A stretch of DNA of 64,000 nucleotides from Anseranas semipalmata (Eukaryota; Chordata; Aves; Anseriformes; Anseranatidae). Where the stretch lies: assembly GCA_013399115.1 (NCBI GenBank), contig VXAA01000961.1, positions 311,354 through 375,353 of the forward strand, written 5' to 3'. Made by a program: the position numbers and the translations under genes. The notes beneath the pieces are model-generated. The model ran no database searches and was not told the DNA's origin. It saw nothing but the letters and a program-made list of their open reading frames with translations. Within the stretch, counting starts at the first letter, position 1, and every line of letters starts with the position of its first letter. Below are positions 1 through 12,620 of the stretch, piece after piece.

Positions 1-979
1 TTTTGACCTGGCTTATCAGGCATACCCTGAAAATAAAGCACTTATGAGATCAAAGTTCTGGCAGCCAAAGAGGAACATACATTGGGTCAGAAATCCTGTG
101 CAGTATGTCCCACCCGAGGCAGTGTTAGAAATCCTGAAAAGCAGAATTACATCTGCCCAATTAGCTTTGCTGTCAAAAAAAAAAAAATGGAAAAATGGAC
201 TCTTAACATGTGAGTGCCTTTTAAAGGTCAGGTAGCAGCTGGCTAGCAGGTCAAAGAATCTATACTTTTGACTTATCCTACTAAAAGCCTTTGGTGAAAA
301 ATAAACCTTTAACACCTTTGAGTGTCTACAGGTCAACTTTAAGATCATACCCTTGTACATACAGTGGTAGATAAGCAGATTCCTGGTGGAATTCAAAAAT
401 GCCATAGGCTCCCATCTCACCAGAAGTGCTGTACATTGCTGAAGATATCTGCAGATGCCTTTCTACCTCTAAATGCTCGAGTGTCTCCAAGTCCAAGGTC
501 ACATTTGCAAATGAGAGTTAAACTCTGAATTGCTCAGATGCTTGATAACAGAGTTTCCGTGCAGTCATAATCATTTGGATGTTGATACAATTTGGGCAGG
601 GCTGTTAGCTGAAGACCTCTGGGTTCTTTTGGAGGCATCTCCGATTAGCTCTGAAAGCCCACCACAGTGATGCTTTACATTGCAGTGTGGTCATTTGGGT
701 GTAGCACGGTTATTTGTCCTGGAACAAACCCTGAAATTCTTAGGGGACCTAAACCTTCCATCACAGGACCAGGTTTCATGACACCTAGCTGCATGAAACT
801 CGTTTCTCGTAACTAAGCCCACTCAGTGCGTGCAAAAAGCTGTTAGCTGAGCATTCATACCTCCCCCCCCAGTAGCATTTGACACCCCCTCTGTACAGCT
901 GCCAGCAAGCGTGGGATAAAGACACATGGGAGGAGGAAAGGGGTTAAAGGTTTTTTTTCCTTTTTAAATCAAAAATAAA
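1..979. other. Single-copy noncoding stretch, nothing recognised
   Basis: Mixed-composition DNA with stops in all frames apart from short chance frames. An A-run lies near 176-187 and a C-run near 863-870. A TCCAAGGTCA-like orphan nuclear receptor half-site occurs near 493-502, but a single site has little weight. No repeat family, exon or RNA gene was recognised. Confidence 0.6.
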
Positions 980-1090
980 ACCAAAGCTTGTGTGAAGGTG
1001 CCGCAGAGGCGCTAGAGGGAGCGCTGGAGCACCCCGCGGGTGCGGGACTTTGCCCGCTGGTTATTTGCGACTTCCCGGTGAAGGAATTAA
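980..1090. promoter_or_regulatory. Small CpG-rich patch with a weak CTCF-like core
   Basis: About nine CpG dinucleotides fall within roughly 85 bases, while the flanks are CpG-poor. The string GCGCTAGAGGGAGCGC (about 1009-1024) resembles a CTCF core, but it has A where the strong core C after GGG is expected. CpG retention in a vertebrate suggests hypomethylation in the germ line, which often marks regulatory DNA. That is inference. The patch is far below normal CpG-island length. Confidence 0.25.
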
Positions 1091-4000
1091 AATAAGCACA
1101 CGGGTACCATTCAGACCCCAAACTCCTGACAAGGAGTATGTTGCATGCAAGAAGCTCGGCATAGAAGTACACAGGTACACGAGTGCTATAAGCTTTATCG
1201 CATGAGAGAATGATATGCAATTATTAATTTGATGTTAATGTCACTTTTTATCCCCTTCTCAATAGTTCCTGAACTCGTGCGTGTCTAGGAATAATCTGTA
1301 TTCCCCCTTCCCACCCCCGCTCTTTAGTTCCTCTTGAAAACAGAGGAAAGCTTTTGTAACTTCTCGCTACTTTGGTAGCGCAGCTTCCTTTGGTAGTAGT
1401 TCAATTACAGCTCCAGGAATGATATGATAAAGTGCTCTCAAGCCTGTGAGCTATTTCCAGTTATGACAAACACATTGATCAGGGAAGCACCATGCTTTCT
1501 TTGTCACGTGCATTACTATCTGCACCAAGCACCTTTATTGCTGTAGGAAATACACTGTAGCCACAGCTTTAGCTAAACTATATCTATGTCAGCTAACTGC
1601 TGCTAATTAGCCAGAAGTACTCCATTCCAGAACCAGGGATAACAGGAACATCTTCAAATTCTAAAAACTGATACTAGGGATAAAATGAGGTCATGTCTTC
1701 AGTACCTCATTATTAAATTATTTTTAAGGCTGCAGTGCTGTACAGCTACTGCACGGTAATTAAGAACCAGGGGATCTAGGGTTGCTTTTCAAACCGTAGT
1801 TAACTTCCAGCATACTCCTGCGAGATAACTAGGTACTACCAGGTCCAGTTCATCACTGGCAAACCAAAACACAAACACTTGTTTATAGTTTGCTAAAAGC
1901 AGGCAGGAAAACAGAACCAAAAGAAATACATTGAAATCCAATTACAAGCTTACAAGGGAGGGAAAAAAAAAAAAGAAGCAATGGCCCGATTAACTAGAAC
2001 TGCTGCAAATTGTTTATAGATTTTATAAGCAGAAAAAACTATTGCAAAAGCCTGCTCACTTGCATAATACGAGCCATAGACCTCCAGCCTTTACATTCCT
2101 TCAGTAAATATTGTTTTCCTTCCTTACTTTACAAATAAAAAGTCAGCCCTTATAGTCCCCCAGTAACATAACATCTAGTCTTTTTAAGAGAGACACTCTT
2201 TGAGATTCTAAGCATATTGCTGCTCTCATTGATAAGAGATTTCACCAAGCTAGCCAATATGAAGTGGAAAAGATGAGCAACAAATCAGAGCGTAAACACC
2301 AAGATTAAAGATTCATTCACCTCATGAATGTTTTACCAGCAATGCCTGCTTCCTGCCACCAGCACCCAGTCAGGAGGCACTTCCATCACAATCTCACTTA
2401 GAAATATGCTTCCAACACAAGATGCACAAAAGCTGTAATTTGTGTAAGCTTGTTTTCCTTCAGACTGCAGCAAAGGCAACTACGCTACACGTCCTGACAG
2501 TACCTTCTCGTCCTACCTGATCTCACAGAGCTCATTTTGAAACTCCTTGCAAAATCCAATCTTGAAACTTCCCCCAAGGTAGCCAGACCGCACTTCTGAT
2601 TTCAGAAAGAACAAAACAGATCAAGCAGACCTCCTCCCTTCCTTCCTTTCCCACCATTTATCTATTCGTTCAAAAGCAACATGGAGATCACCTGATTTCT
2701 CAGTGAACCCAAACTTCCACCAGAAGGTCTCAGAAAACAGGTCACCCACTTCCCCGTTCAGAAGCAAACGAGGTGCAGATGTGGTTCTGCAAAGCGAACC
2801 ACCTGGCATCCCCTGCCTGAATGGCTTTCATTTTTTCTTTTTTCTCCCACCAAAGAGAAAATCCCGGCAGTTGTTTGTTTGCACAAGACTGTGTATTTTG
2901 TGCCTGAGTTACACATCAGTGTGTGTGCTAAATGCAAACATGAGGGTGTTCTTATTTGCCCACGCAATTGTTGAGGCTGTGTGCATGCAATGAAGCTTGC
3001 TTCACACTTTGAGAGCCCCACAAAATCAGTCCTTGCCACAGCAGCAGCTCTCCAGATCCACAGATAAATGCAAATTGACAGAATAGTTGAGAAACCCCTG
3101 GGCCTGAGACATCCCCCTACTCTCCTGGAACTGTATTTTTGCCTTACATATTTGTCATTTCCATTACTTCACTAAATAAACAATCTAAGTTTCTAGTATG
3201 AATCCAACTAATAGTCAGACTTGAAGTCACTAAAGATCCTCTTCCCTTTACGGCGGCAGAAGTTGCTGAGCATCCTTAGCATGCAGTCAGCAAGGTGGCT
3301 TTCTTACGCAATTCTGGAGGAAAGTCATCACAGCGTGTTGGTGTAGCCACGCCGCGGGATGCTCGTTGGAAGTGCTGGGAGATAAATAACGCAACGCCCC
3401 TTGCAGAGCTGCTGGTGCTCAGTGCAGCAGGGGACAGAACCACACGCTGGGTTTGTTTAACCTCCCTGTTTCCCCCTGTAATGCAGCCATTCACACGTGT
3501 GTCCAGCCCTGTGTACACACTTGTTTGCCCTCTCTTTTGCACATCCATCGAGTCCCAGCTGCTCCATTTCTCCCTCATGCAGCCACAAGCATACTTGATC
3601 GCTCTGACCCGCAGTTATTCTTATTTCCCTCATTCTCAGAGACAGCAGCCCTGGGATCTGGGTCAGGCGTGCAGTGGCAGGACCCAGCACCCCAAACCAG
3701 ACCTTGGGTCAAACCTCTACCAGGCGGGTATGGCGTGCCCCGGGCTCGCAGCAGGACACGTTGCACCTCCTGCCACCCGCTTTGCACTGCGTTGCGGCAC
3801 TACTGCCAAGGGCCAACATTCATCTGTTCTGCAAAGCCTTGATGGCTTTTTGGTTGTTAGGTTTAGTTATAGGGTCATTGGTTATTTAATCAAAGTCTTT
3901 GCAGCAGTTGTATGAACCATACATTGGTTTGCTCTGGAGGAAGGAGGCATCTGAAGGGTTTTGCTGCTCAGGCAGTGGCCACTACCTTCCTATTGTGGTG

Positions 4001-5019
4001 AAGAACTGATATTAGCAGCTGTTCTCTCTGAACACTGAAATCTGTGTTTTTATTTCCCTTGCTATGACAGCACACACTGGTGTCTCTAGTGTGCTTTCCA
4101 CTTAATATATTATCTACTGCTGTCAACTTAAAACAGCCTGGGACAAAGTCCATGTTTTCTTTTCAGCTCTTCTATGCTTTATCCTCCAGGGTTTATGAAA
4201 TAAATCAGTATGTGTCTCTGTGTCTCTAGCCAATTTCAGCATTAAGAAAAAATATCACAGATAACACAAATAATTCTCTTCTTGTCTATGCCAAGATAAA
4301 GTCAGAGTCAACTGACTGCTGTGAAGCTTTCACTGCTATCTAAACAGAAAAAGGGGGGGGAATCAAGCTGCCTGTATAACAAGTGTCTTGGAGAAATTGA
4401 AGGCATGCTGCACATTCGTTCTTCTTACTGAACAGAGCAGTAATAAAGAGGTTTATTTAATTGTGAAAGAGCAATTAACTTTTGAAGATGCGTTTCCTGC
4501 TCCTGTGAGGAAGCTTGATTTTGTGCACCATATTTCTTTCAAACTGCAGTCTCCAAGCGCCTTGCAATATTAAATACGTCAGCTGAAGACCTAAATAATA
4601 AATAAGGCCAGGGGAAGACAGACCTTTTAGCAAAGCTTCCTCTGTCCTTAAGTGGTCATTTCTTTCACATTTAAAAAGGATGTACACTTCTGCCCTCACC
4701 CTACCCCCCCCCAAAAAAAATAATAAAAAAAAGAACATCTCAAACTGGCTGATAATAAATACTCCAGCTATTTACACTCTCCATCTGCGTAAGTTGGTGA
4801 ATGCAACAGGAGGAGGTGTGCATGCTTACAGAGTGTGTTTACGCTTGGGTGATTTCCTTGGCTTTTGCTTGCCTCATTACCTGTTTTTTCCGATGCCCTG
4901 CTTCTGCCACCTCGCTCTGCAGTGACACCGTCTCGTCTCACAGCAATGGGGCACCTCTTGGAGGGGACCCACACGGGTTTATCAACACCCAGGAACGTGC
5001 TGGTACCTCCCAGGCGGTG
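1091..5019. other. Single-copy noncoding stretch with open frames on both strands near 3276-3915
   Basis: No repeat family is recognised. A plus-strand frame of about 206 codons (3295-3915) and a minus-strand frame of 100 codons (3276-3578) overlap here. The plus frame opens at GTG, not ATG, and resembles no family that I know, so it is treated as chance. Homopolymer junctions occur at about 4354-4361 (G-run) and 4703-4731 (C-run into A-rich). A CACGTG E-box lies near 1506. Confidence 0.55.
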
Positions 5020-5260
5020 TTTTGGGCTTCCCCCAGGCGTACCTCCAGGCGCTGTGCAGCGGACGTTTAACAGGGCGGCGGTGAGTTCCCCTCTCGCTGC
5101 TCCTTAGCCCCGGCTTGCAGCCTGCCCGGCCTGCAGGCCGCATGGATCCAGGCGCGGAGCAGGGCAGGAGGAGATGGCAGCAGAGCAGCGAACAGCCGGG
5201 AGGCCAGCAGCCAGAGGAGGGCACGCTTAGGTGGCTCTGGTGGGGGGAAATGGAGGGCAG
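5020..5260 (+). promoter_or_regulatory. CpG-rich patch containing a good splice-donor sequence
   Basis: By eye about 17 CpG fall in 240 bases, clearly denser than either flank. A consensus-like 5' splice site, GGCG|GTGAGT, sits at 5080/5081. A matching acceptor (pyrimidine run followed by CAG) ends at 5553, about 470 bases downstream. A CpG patch plus donor is the pattern of a first exon, possibly of a noncoding RNA. There is no TATA box and no recognisable coding sequence, so this is only a candidate. Confidence 0.2.
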
Positions 5261-7079
5261 AAAGCTCCAGCAGGCTTCCTTTCATGCCAGGCTTCTTATA
5301 TAGCATTTCTTTACTTACCTCATCTTTTCTCCTTCAGGACTATAAATACTAAAGCAAATTGGGAGAAACATACCCTTCTGCAGCCTTAATATAACTGCGT
5401 GTGCTGGAGAAGAGAACAGCACAGAGAGGCCAGGCTCACGTGCTCTCCCGAAATAGCCTCCTTCTTATCACCACTATTGAAGACAGGATAAAATGTCCAA
5501 AATCATGAAAATGGTGTTTGATATCATTCTGATACTTTTCACTTTCTTTTCAGATCCAGAAGCTCAAGGGAACGCTCTGATTGTGTCCGCAGACCCATCT
5601 CTGCCTCCTGGCAAGTTTTAATGACACTGTGCTGTCCTCATCTAGATCGTGTCCACATTATGGCCAGAACTGTTTAATTGACTCTAACCCATAAAGAAAA
5701 GACAAAAAAAAAAATTGAGTTGAATACCATAAGTGATCAAGAATAGGGAGAAAGTAAGACTTAGGGAGAAAACAACAAATACAATGGTTTACACATAAAA
5801 CAGCTCACTACAGAGCTTACGCCTTGTGCTCAGAACTCCTTTCCCAGATCTGTTAGTACCCGTTTTTAGATCCCTCCTACCAGCTTATCGCTGGTGTCTC
5901 AGCTGGCAGAACAGCATCAGATTCAGACAGAAACAAATTTCGCAGCCCGGTTCTGGTACTCTGCTGCTGTCCCTCTCCTTGCCGTCCTTCCTCGCGCCAT
6001 GTCAGGCCAGGCCACAGCGCCCGGCCATGCCACACCGCCATGGGGACTGCAGGTGGCACAGGCTGGCCCCGGGCCCTTCTGTGGGGTAGCTGCACAGCAA
6101 GGAGTTGGACGCAGGTTGTGAAATGTACCCAAGGAGCAGCACAAAATGTGGAGTCCGGCCTGAGCGCCCAGCATCCGCAGCTACACATCGTCAGCCCCTC
6201 AGCTGGTCTGGGTAGGGTTTGGGCCAGGATTCCAGTATTGGACATCCTCTCATACAAAAAGAGATTGATTTCTCTGTTTCCTGTGAGGTACACACTGCAA
6301 TCGGAGAAGTCCAAGTAATCTCCACAAAATATCACAACTGACTTCAGGCAGAACTGGGTTCAATAAAGCGGATCAATATGAGAGCATTTCTTCACATGAG
6401 AAATGGGGCGAAAGTGGTGGCTCTAAATACTTGTTTAGCACTTGCTATTGCTGCCCGATAGATAACGCTGCTCTCAGACAGATTGGGAATTCGTATGTCC
6501 TGTGCCTGAGCTCAGGGTCCCCCACGCAGCGGAGGGGTGGGTTTGAGATGCAGGGACCCCGTTGTCATCCTGCTGCTGGCCTCGCATCCTTACGGCCCCT
6601 GCGAAGGCAGCCGTGAGCGCAGAGAACATTTGTGTATGTGCCACTGCCCCACTAGAAGCCCCTGAGGAGGTTTACACGTGACATTGTGCCACAGCTGAAA
6701 AACACTTCTAATAAAAACATCGCTCTCTCTTCAGCCTGCTGACCCTGCTGTTCATAACGCACCTCAGCACCATCGGGAAGCTGTCAAAGGCTGTCAGCGG
6801 CGTTGAAGGAAAGTGCCAATGTCATTTCCCCGGTCTCTGATCTCCATAATGGGGAATATTAATACAGAGCATGAATGTGTATGACGAGTGATATAAAGGT
6901 GCGGGGGTTTTACCTTGACTGAACTGTTTAGAAAACGCAGACAGATTTTTCAGCCAGCATGAGTCAGTGTGGTTTGTATTGACTTCAGCTTAAGCAAGCT
7001 GTCTTTTCCTGGGGTAAATACTGGCAAATCTGCTGTTACTTGTTGGAAATAATGAGCCGAGGAGAACCAGCTTCATCCT
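5261..7079. other. Noncoding stretch with an isolated acceptor and a TATA-like site
   Basis: A pyrimidine-rich run followed by CAG ends at 5553. A CATAAA followed by an A-rich tract lies at about 5691-5712. A TATAAAGG string lies at 6892-6899, with a GC-rich segment just downstream and no clear initiator. No repeat family or protein similarity is recognised. The frames here (for example 152 codons on the minus strand, 5877-6335) fall in a GC-rich part and look like chance. Confidence 0.45.
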
Positions 7080-7330
7080 GTGACTGCACGAGGCTAACGC
7101 CGTCTCGCTGAGGCTCTGAACGGAGGGCACAGGCCGCGAGCCAGGACGCTGAGCAGCCAGCCCGGGCTGGGATCAGGCCCGGGGCAGCAATGGGGTTGGG
7201 CACAGCCGGGCGGTCGGGGGCTGAGCTGGGGACCAGGCGAGGGCCAGCATCACGGCAGCACGAGTGTCACAGCTGCGCCCCTCAGCCGGGGGCTGGTCTC
7301 GGCTCAGCCAGCCGTGCTCCGCAAGGCGTG
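7080..7330. promoter_or_regulatory. GC-rich patch with a G-quadruplex-type run
   Basis: A G- and C-rich segment with several CpG. Four G-tracts at 7192-7195, 7198-7200, 7208-7210 and 7216-7220 are separated by loops of 2, 7 and 5 bases, which fits the usual G-quadruplex pattern on the plus strand. Such runs are common at avian regulatory sites. No transcript evidence is visible. Confidence 0.3.
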
Positions 7331-9693
7331 TGCCCGGTGCCGTGACCAGGAGGCTTGGATTTTCCATCCCACAAAGCAACATTATTTTTGCCACCTTCTC
7401 CTAATCGCCTTGGGTAGATAGTACTCAAAAGAGAACTGTATCTCATTAGTATGAATTAGAATTTTTCCGAATCTTCAGCAGGCTAATTGCTGAGTGGCTT
7501 TGTGATAAAAGGAGAAAGAAAGTGTATTTTAATTTCCAGACTAAAACAGAGGGATTGGGAGAAGACAGCTTTAGATAAGCCAGCAGGAAGAATTTTTTAA
7601 CAAACTGCTCACTCTTCTTTGCAGGGAGTATGAAAACCCAGGGGGTTATCCTTGTGGACTGAAGAAATCCATTTAGAGAAGCTGGTCCGTGCTTGGGAAA
7701 AAAAATCACAAAATAAATGTTACTGCTACTATTGCTCCCATTACTAAACTCAGTGTCACCTTACCTGGACTGTGTGGAGGGGCTAAGGAGTGGCTGTGGA
7801 CAACAATGCTGGGGCTGGATCCAGCAGCCCTGGTGTGTGTTGTGATGGAAATGCATATGGAGCAGGGTCTCCTTCCCCATTTGTCTACAGAAAAGGTAGA
7901 AAACCTCTGATTCATGCACTTGCTTTCACTTTGTTCATTTTATGCTATGTGCTGGCGTTAAGTATGTGTGGTGGGGAGAAAGATGCTCCCTGGCCCCAAA
8001 ACCTGTTTGGCTGGATTCTGGTGGGGATAAGAAACAGTAATCGAGAAGGCAACAAGCACACAGAGAGCCAGAGAGGGGACAGATGGCCCAGTTAGAGTAC
8101 TCACTATACTAATTTTTCAGTGCTTATCTTATTATTGAAATACTGGCAACTTGGAGGGAAGAGGTTATGTGCTGTAAATCAGACAGAGCCTGTTAGTTCT
8201 GGAGAAAGAAGAAATTAGCGAGTGTGCAGAACCAGCCAGGAAAATCCTGACCTGGAGGTTAAGGCTGATGTTTCGCAGGGCCCCTCGCTGCAGAGGGGCC
8301 ACCTCCTCCTTCCTTCCAGTGTCTGCTTGGGAAGTGGGAGCAACCCGCCCGGCTGTGGAGGCCAGCCACTCCGTCCTGAGCCAGCAGGCATCTGCTATCC
8401 CTTACCTGCCTCTGAGGGACACTTAGGGGGACCCAAACCCCCCCGCAAGCAGATTCTCAGCCGTGGTGTCCTGCAGAGCTCTGGGGGCTTCTGCAGGGGA
8501 CAACAGGCAGGGCCGTGGGGGTGCGCGGAGCAGACTGCCCCAGGGAGAGGTTCCAGCGGCCGCAGAGCATTTGAACCTGAAATGATTGAATGCCCAGGGA
8601 TCTTTTCGAGACATAGTGGTGGACATGGCTCATGCTGGAATGGGAGATAAGGAGAACCGGGGATTGTTTTTCTCATTCAATGAGAGTGGGGCTGGGCTCT
8701 TTGCCGGCACCAGCTGGTACAAGCTGAAGGCTGGATGCTGCCATTTGGCATTCACATCCTCCAGAGATCCCGCATCTGTGTAAGCCAAGGTATTTGGCCC
8801 ATAGTGGATTTTTACATGAGGTAGGAGGGAACAACAAAGTTTTAGCTGTAAAGTAACTGAAAAGTTACATTAAATGATCAAAGAGAGTGTCCAGCCGTTC
8901 AGCTTTCAGGCATTCACTGAGTCAGACCTGTATTTCTGGGTGCAAAGTTAAAAAAATTGCCCACATCTATTTATGGATCTAACAGTTTTCATTCCGTGAC
9001 TGGGTAATTTGCTGTGGGAAAAGAGCATCTCATCTTAACTCTCATATTGGTCACTCTGAGCAAGACTCAGGTGTGGCAAAAAGATCCCTTACAAATGAAA
9101 TCGCACATAGAGAGTATGTGAAGGAAAAACAGACAAAAATATCTGTGGAAGGAATTTTGCATGATCATGTACTCTTGAAAGAGACTGTGTTGGCCCTGCA
9201 TATGTCAGAATGGAAGATTGAGCAGGGAATTCCAAAGCAATCGAGAAACTGCTTCTGACTGAAATTCAGGGGGGTCTGGGCAATCTGCTGAACCTGGCAT
9301 GTTCCACTTTGGGTGTCCTGCATGCCTTATACTGGGCAACAATAAGCTCAGGTTGCTTCCTCAAGCTGCTGGAAAGGGAACTGAAGTGGGATGGAGGCAG
9401 ATCACATGGAAGAGATTCCAGGGCCCAAATGCCAGGCCACCAACTCTTCAGCTGAAGGGAGCTGAAAGAAGAAGACATCCCAGGCACATAAATACCAATG
9501 AGTAACAATGTGTTCAAGGCACAGAAAGGAAGTGACTGCAGGGATCCCTCGTTTTCCTTGACCTAAATACACACGTATTCATTCTTTGAATATTTTATGC
9601 TGCTCTGGGTTGTAGCATGCATTCCACTTCTGTGCCCTGGTTTAAATGCTTTATTTCATATGTAGTTGGTAACAGTCTCAAGAAAGATAATGT
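7331..9693. other. Single-copy noncoding stretch
   Basis: No repeat, exon or RNA gene recognised. A 12-base palindrome, GCTGGATCCAGC, occurs near 7816. Overlapping chance frames occur in the GC-richer part at 8222-8676. Otherwise nothing stands out. Confidence 0.55.
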
Positions 9694-9753
9694 AAATAAA
9701 ATAAAATAAAATAAAATAAAATAAAATAAAATAAAATAAAATAAAATAAAAAT
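9694..9753 (+). repeat. (AAAAT)n pentanucleotide microsatellite, about 12 copies
   Basis: A near-perfect period-5 tract of AAAAT/TAAAA over about 60 bases. It begins after a TGTAAATAAAA lead-in and ends in AAATTTAAAG. The run is almost uninterrupted, so length polymorphism is likely. It could derive from the A-rich tail of an old retroposon, but no element body is seen next to it. Confidence 0.95.
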
Positions 9754-12359
9754 TTAAAGGGAAAAAGATGATCCCCTAAAAGAAAAATGAGTAAAATGGG
9801 CATTTCCATTGCTAGCACTGCGGCTACAGAGGGGGTGGTGAAAAATGTGCCTGCAGGTCAAAGCTCTGCACCAAGCACTCCTCTGCCCACAGCATACAGT
9901 TTTTCATTTATAGCACCACAAGAGTTATGTACTGTGGAGCTACACTTGGTTAATTTATTAGCCCCCACTTTAATCCTGCATGTAAATCATGACAACAGGC
10001 AAGCACATAGCAAAAGGTGTAGACTGCTCTGCCCTAGCAAGCGAAGAGTTACAATAGGAGGTTCAAATGTCAGTTAAAATACTCTTATATTTCCTATGTT
10101 AAAATATGCCAACAGCGGTCTTTCAGCAACAAGGCAGAACCTCCTGTGTACAAAATGGAGAGAGGAAAATTTTGATAAAGAAACTGTTTTCAGTCACGTC
10201 TCTGAGAATTTCTTGGGATGAGATAAAAAATAGTAGTTCAGAATTAAAAGAAAAATTCTGATGGCCACTTTTTAAGCAATAGCATTGAGTCAAAACCAGA
10301 AAGTTTTTTCTCCTTATTAGAATAGCTCTGTGCTGTATTGGTATGCACGACGATGAAGCCTTTCCTTTGCCATTCCACACACAAATGGGCAGAAGCCGGC
10401 GTCTCCACCATGAGTTTTGTATCCTCCTGAGTTAGGTTTCCGCCACAGATCAGCTGATTCTCCCCGTTGGAGGGGTCTCTTTCTTCCCACTGACAAAGAG
10501 AGCCTGAATGACATACTCATGACCAAAGCATCGAACTGGGTGATGTCTAAAGCAAAATGAGACCAAGTAAAGCATTAATCATTTACATTAAGCAGCTAAA
10601 ATAGGTATGAGTAGTTCCCTGTTTGACAGAGTAGTATCTGTGAGCATTCATACTTCTCACATCTCAAGCAGGAGCTCTGCCTCCAATTTCAAGCCATGTG
10701 GATTTTCAGACATGACAAACAGGCTCAGAAATAACATGGAGGTCTCAGAAGAGTGCAAAAATTGTTCTTTGACATGGCTGCTTGGAGATACTGAAACTGT
10801 GGAAAGGTGGGGCAGTGCATAAATAAGTTACTGGGTCTACGGATAAGGGGTTACTATCACCAAATACTGCCTTGCTGGGGGAACACTTCCTGGATGTTTC
10901 CTGCAATGTGTGGGGAATCCAAAGGAAATGCCAAAACCTGCAAAACCATCTTTGTGGACAACTGGTGAGCAGCCATTTACTGAATTTGTCAGCTTTGTAG
11001 CAATGTTTTTGTCTTCCCATGGGGACATTACCCTGCATATCTACAAGGCTCTCTGCCTTGTCTGGGGAAGATGAAAAAGGGAGCTCCTGTAACGCTGTAT
11101 GCACAAAGGAAATATTCTGCAGAGGTGCCCATCAATAAATGATGAATTGCTCTGGGCATGTCTCAGTCCTACCAACCGTGCTCCTCTGATAGGAAGATTT
11201 TGCTTTAGGATGCATCAGTGAAAGCTATGTGCACAAAGTGTGTGGGATCCATACAGAAAGGAGGCTGGGGGGAGATACGTAGTAGAGAGCAAAAATGCTT
11301 ACAGATCTGGGAAGTATTCCAAAAGGGAGACAAAATCTGAGAGGGACAGAGATTAGGTGAAAATTAAAATACAAAGAAGTGGGCATAATCTGGGCCATCC
11401 CCTGGAATGGCTCTCACAGGAATAAGGGGAGGCTGCAGGTAAAAGAAAAATAAGATAAAACAACCTAAGCTTGGGCTTGCTTTGGTCCATTCTTGAAGGG
11501 TAAGTGCAATCAGCTCATAGATGCTTTGCTGGTGCATGACAGAATGCAACGTTTGTCTGGTGTCAGACCGTGATGATAATCATTGCTTTCGGGAAAAAAA
11601 AAAAAAAAGGATGTTTCCATCTGATGATGATGATAATAATAATTAATAATGCTCATACATAAGTCTAACCAATCATTCTGGGGGAGGTGGATGAGTAGAC
11701 AACAGCATAATGCGTAGACTGCAGCATAAATGGTCAAAGGTACCTGAAAAATATGGTTTCTTTCTGGGCTTTGGGTGGGCTATAGTATTATACATACACA
11801 ACCATCTGACTGTCCTGAGCAATGCGCTAGAATTCCCAAGCCTGATGGTTTAAAAGTCACTTACGTCACCACTACTAAAACCTCAGTCCAGTGGCAGTAA
11901 CATAGTAATTCGCTTGCGTGCTGCTGGCAGCAGGCACTGGCTGGTATCGGAACAACCTCCCGCCGTTCCTCCCAACCGGTGGCAGGCAGTAAGGAGGTGA
12001 CCCAGCCAGCCGGAGGTCACTGGCTCAGCTGGGCTGAAAAATGCCAAGATGGCATTGCCAGGCCTTCCCCTGCCTGCACTGCAGATGTTTGGAGCAACAG
12101 TAGCATCCAGTGGTCAGACTGCTAATTACACGACGTGAGGGCTTTGCATGCTGGCAGCATCTTCTGACTGCATCTTCCTGGCAATAAAGAAGCAGGTGAG
12201 AGCAAGCCTTGAAAGCTCAGGATTGTGCTTACGCTGCAGAAAATTAAACTTGCACATGGTAAAATTAACACATGAGTCTTCCTTAAATGTTGGTGCGGTT
12301 TTTCCTGCTCGTGCCAAGCGTGTGTAGAACAACCCATTGTGCTAGATTTAAGGTTGCAG
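9754..12359. other. Noncoding stretch with minor A-rich and GAT/AAT tracts
   Basis: An A-run spans about 11594-11608 and is followed by short GAT and AAT repeats (11625-11652). A TTACGTCA site (CRE/PAR-bZIP type) lies at 11861-11868. Minus-strand frames at 10745-11104 and 11510-11737 have no recognisable similarity. Confidence 0.55.
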
Positions 12360-12620
12360 ACACGAAGGCTGAGCCCTCTGCTCTGGCTGCGCGCCCGGTC
12401 GCGTTATCAGAGAAGAGGGAGGCTGGGGGACGGGAGGGAGGCACGGTGGCCTTGGGCTGGCGTCTGGGGGATGAAGCTGTGAGCACGGGGCGCTGCGTGG
12501 TGGCTGTGCCGCGGTGCTGTGGCTTTCGGCTGTCCCGGGGGAGCGGAGGCTTGTGCTGCCAGCGAGGGAGCTGCGAGAGTTTGTGGGGGAGAGCGGGCTG
12601 CAGTCCTCCCAGCAGCACGG
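12360..12620. promoter_or_regulatory. CpG-island-like patch with a G-quadruplex-type run
   Basis: By eye about 18 CpG in some 220 bases (12381-12600), close to the number expected from base composition, so CpG is not depleted here. Four G-tracts between 12417 and 12438 fit the G-quadruplex pattern. Overlapping open frames on both strands (206 codons at 12287-12907 plus; 120, 108 and 90 codons minus) are an expected by-product of high GC. The patch might be a promoter or a gene-body island. No TATA box, donor or coding similarity decides this. Confidence 0.35.

Noticed and set aside
3295..3915. Plus-strand frame of about 206 codons
   Set aside because: It begins at GTG, resembles no family, and overlaps open frames on the other strand. 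About one such length is expected by chance in 64 kb.
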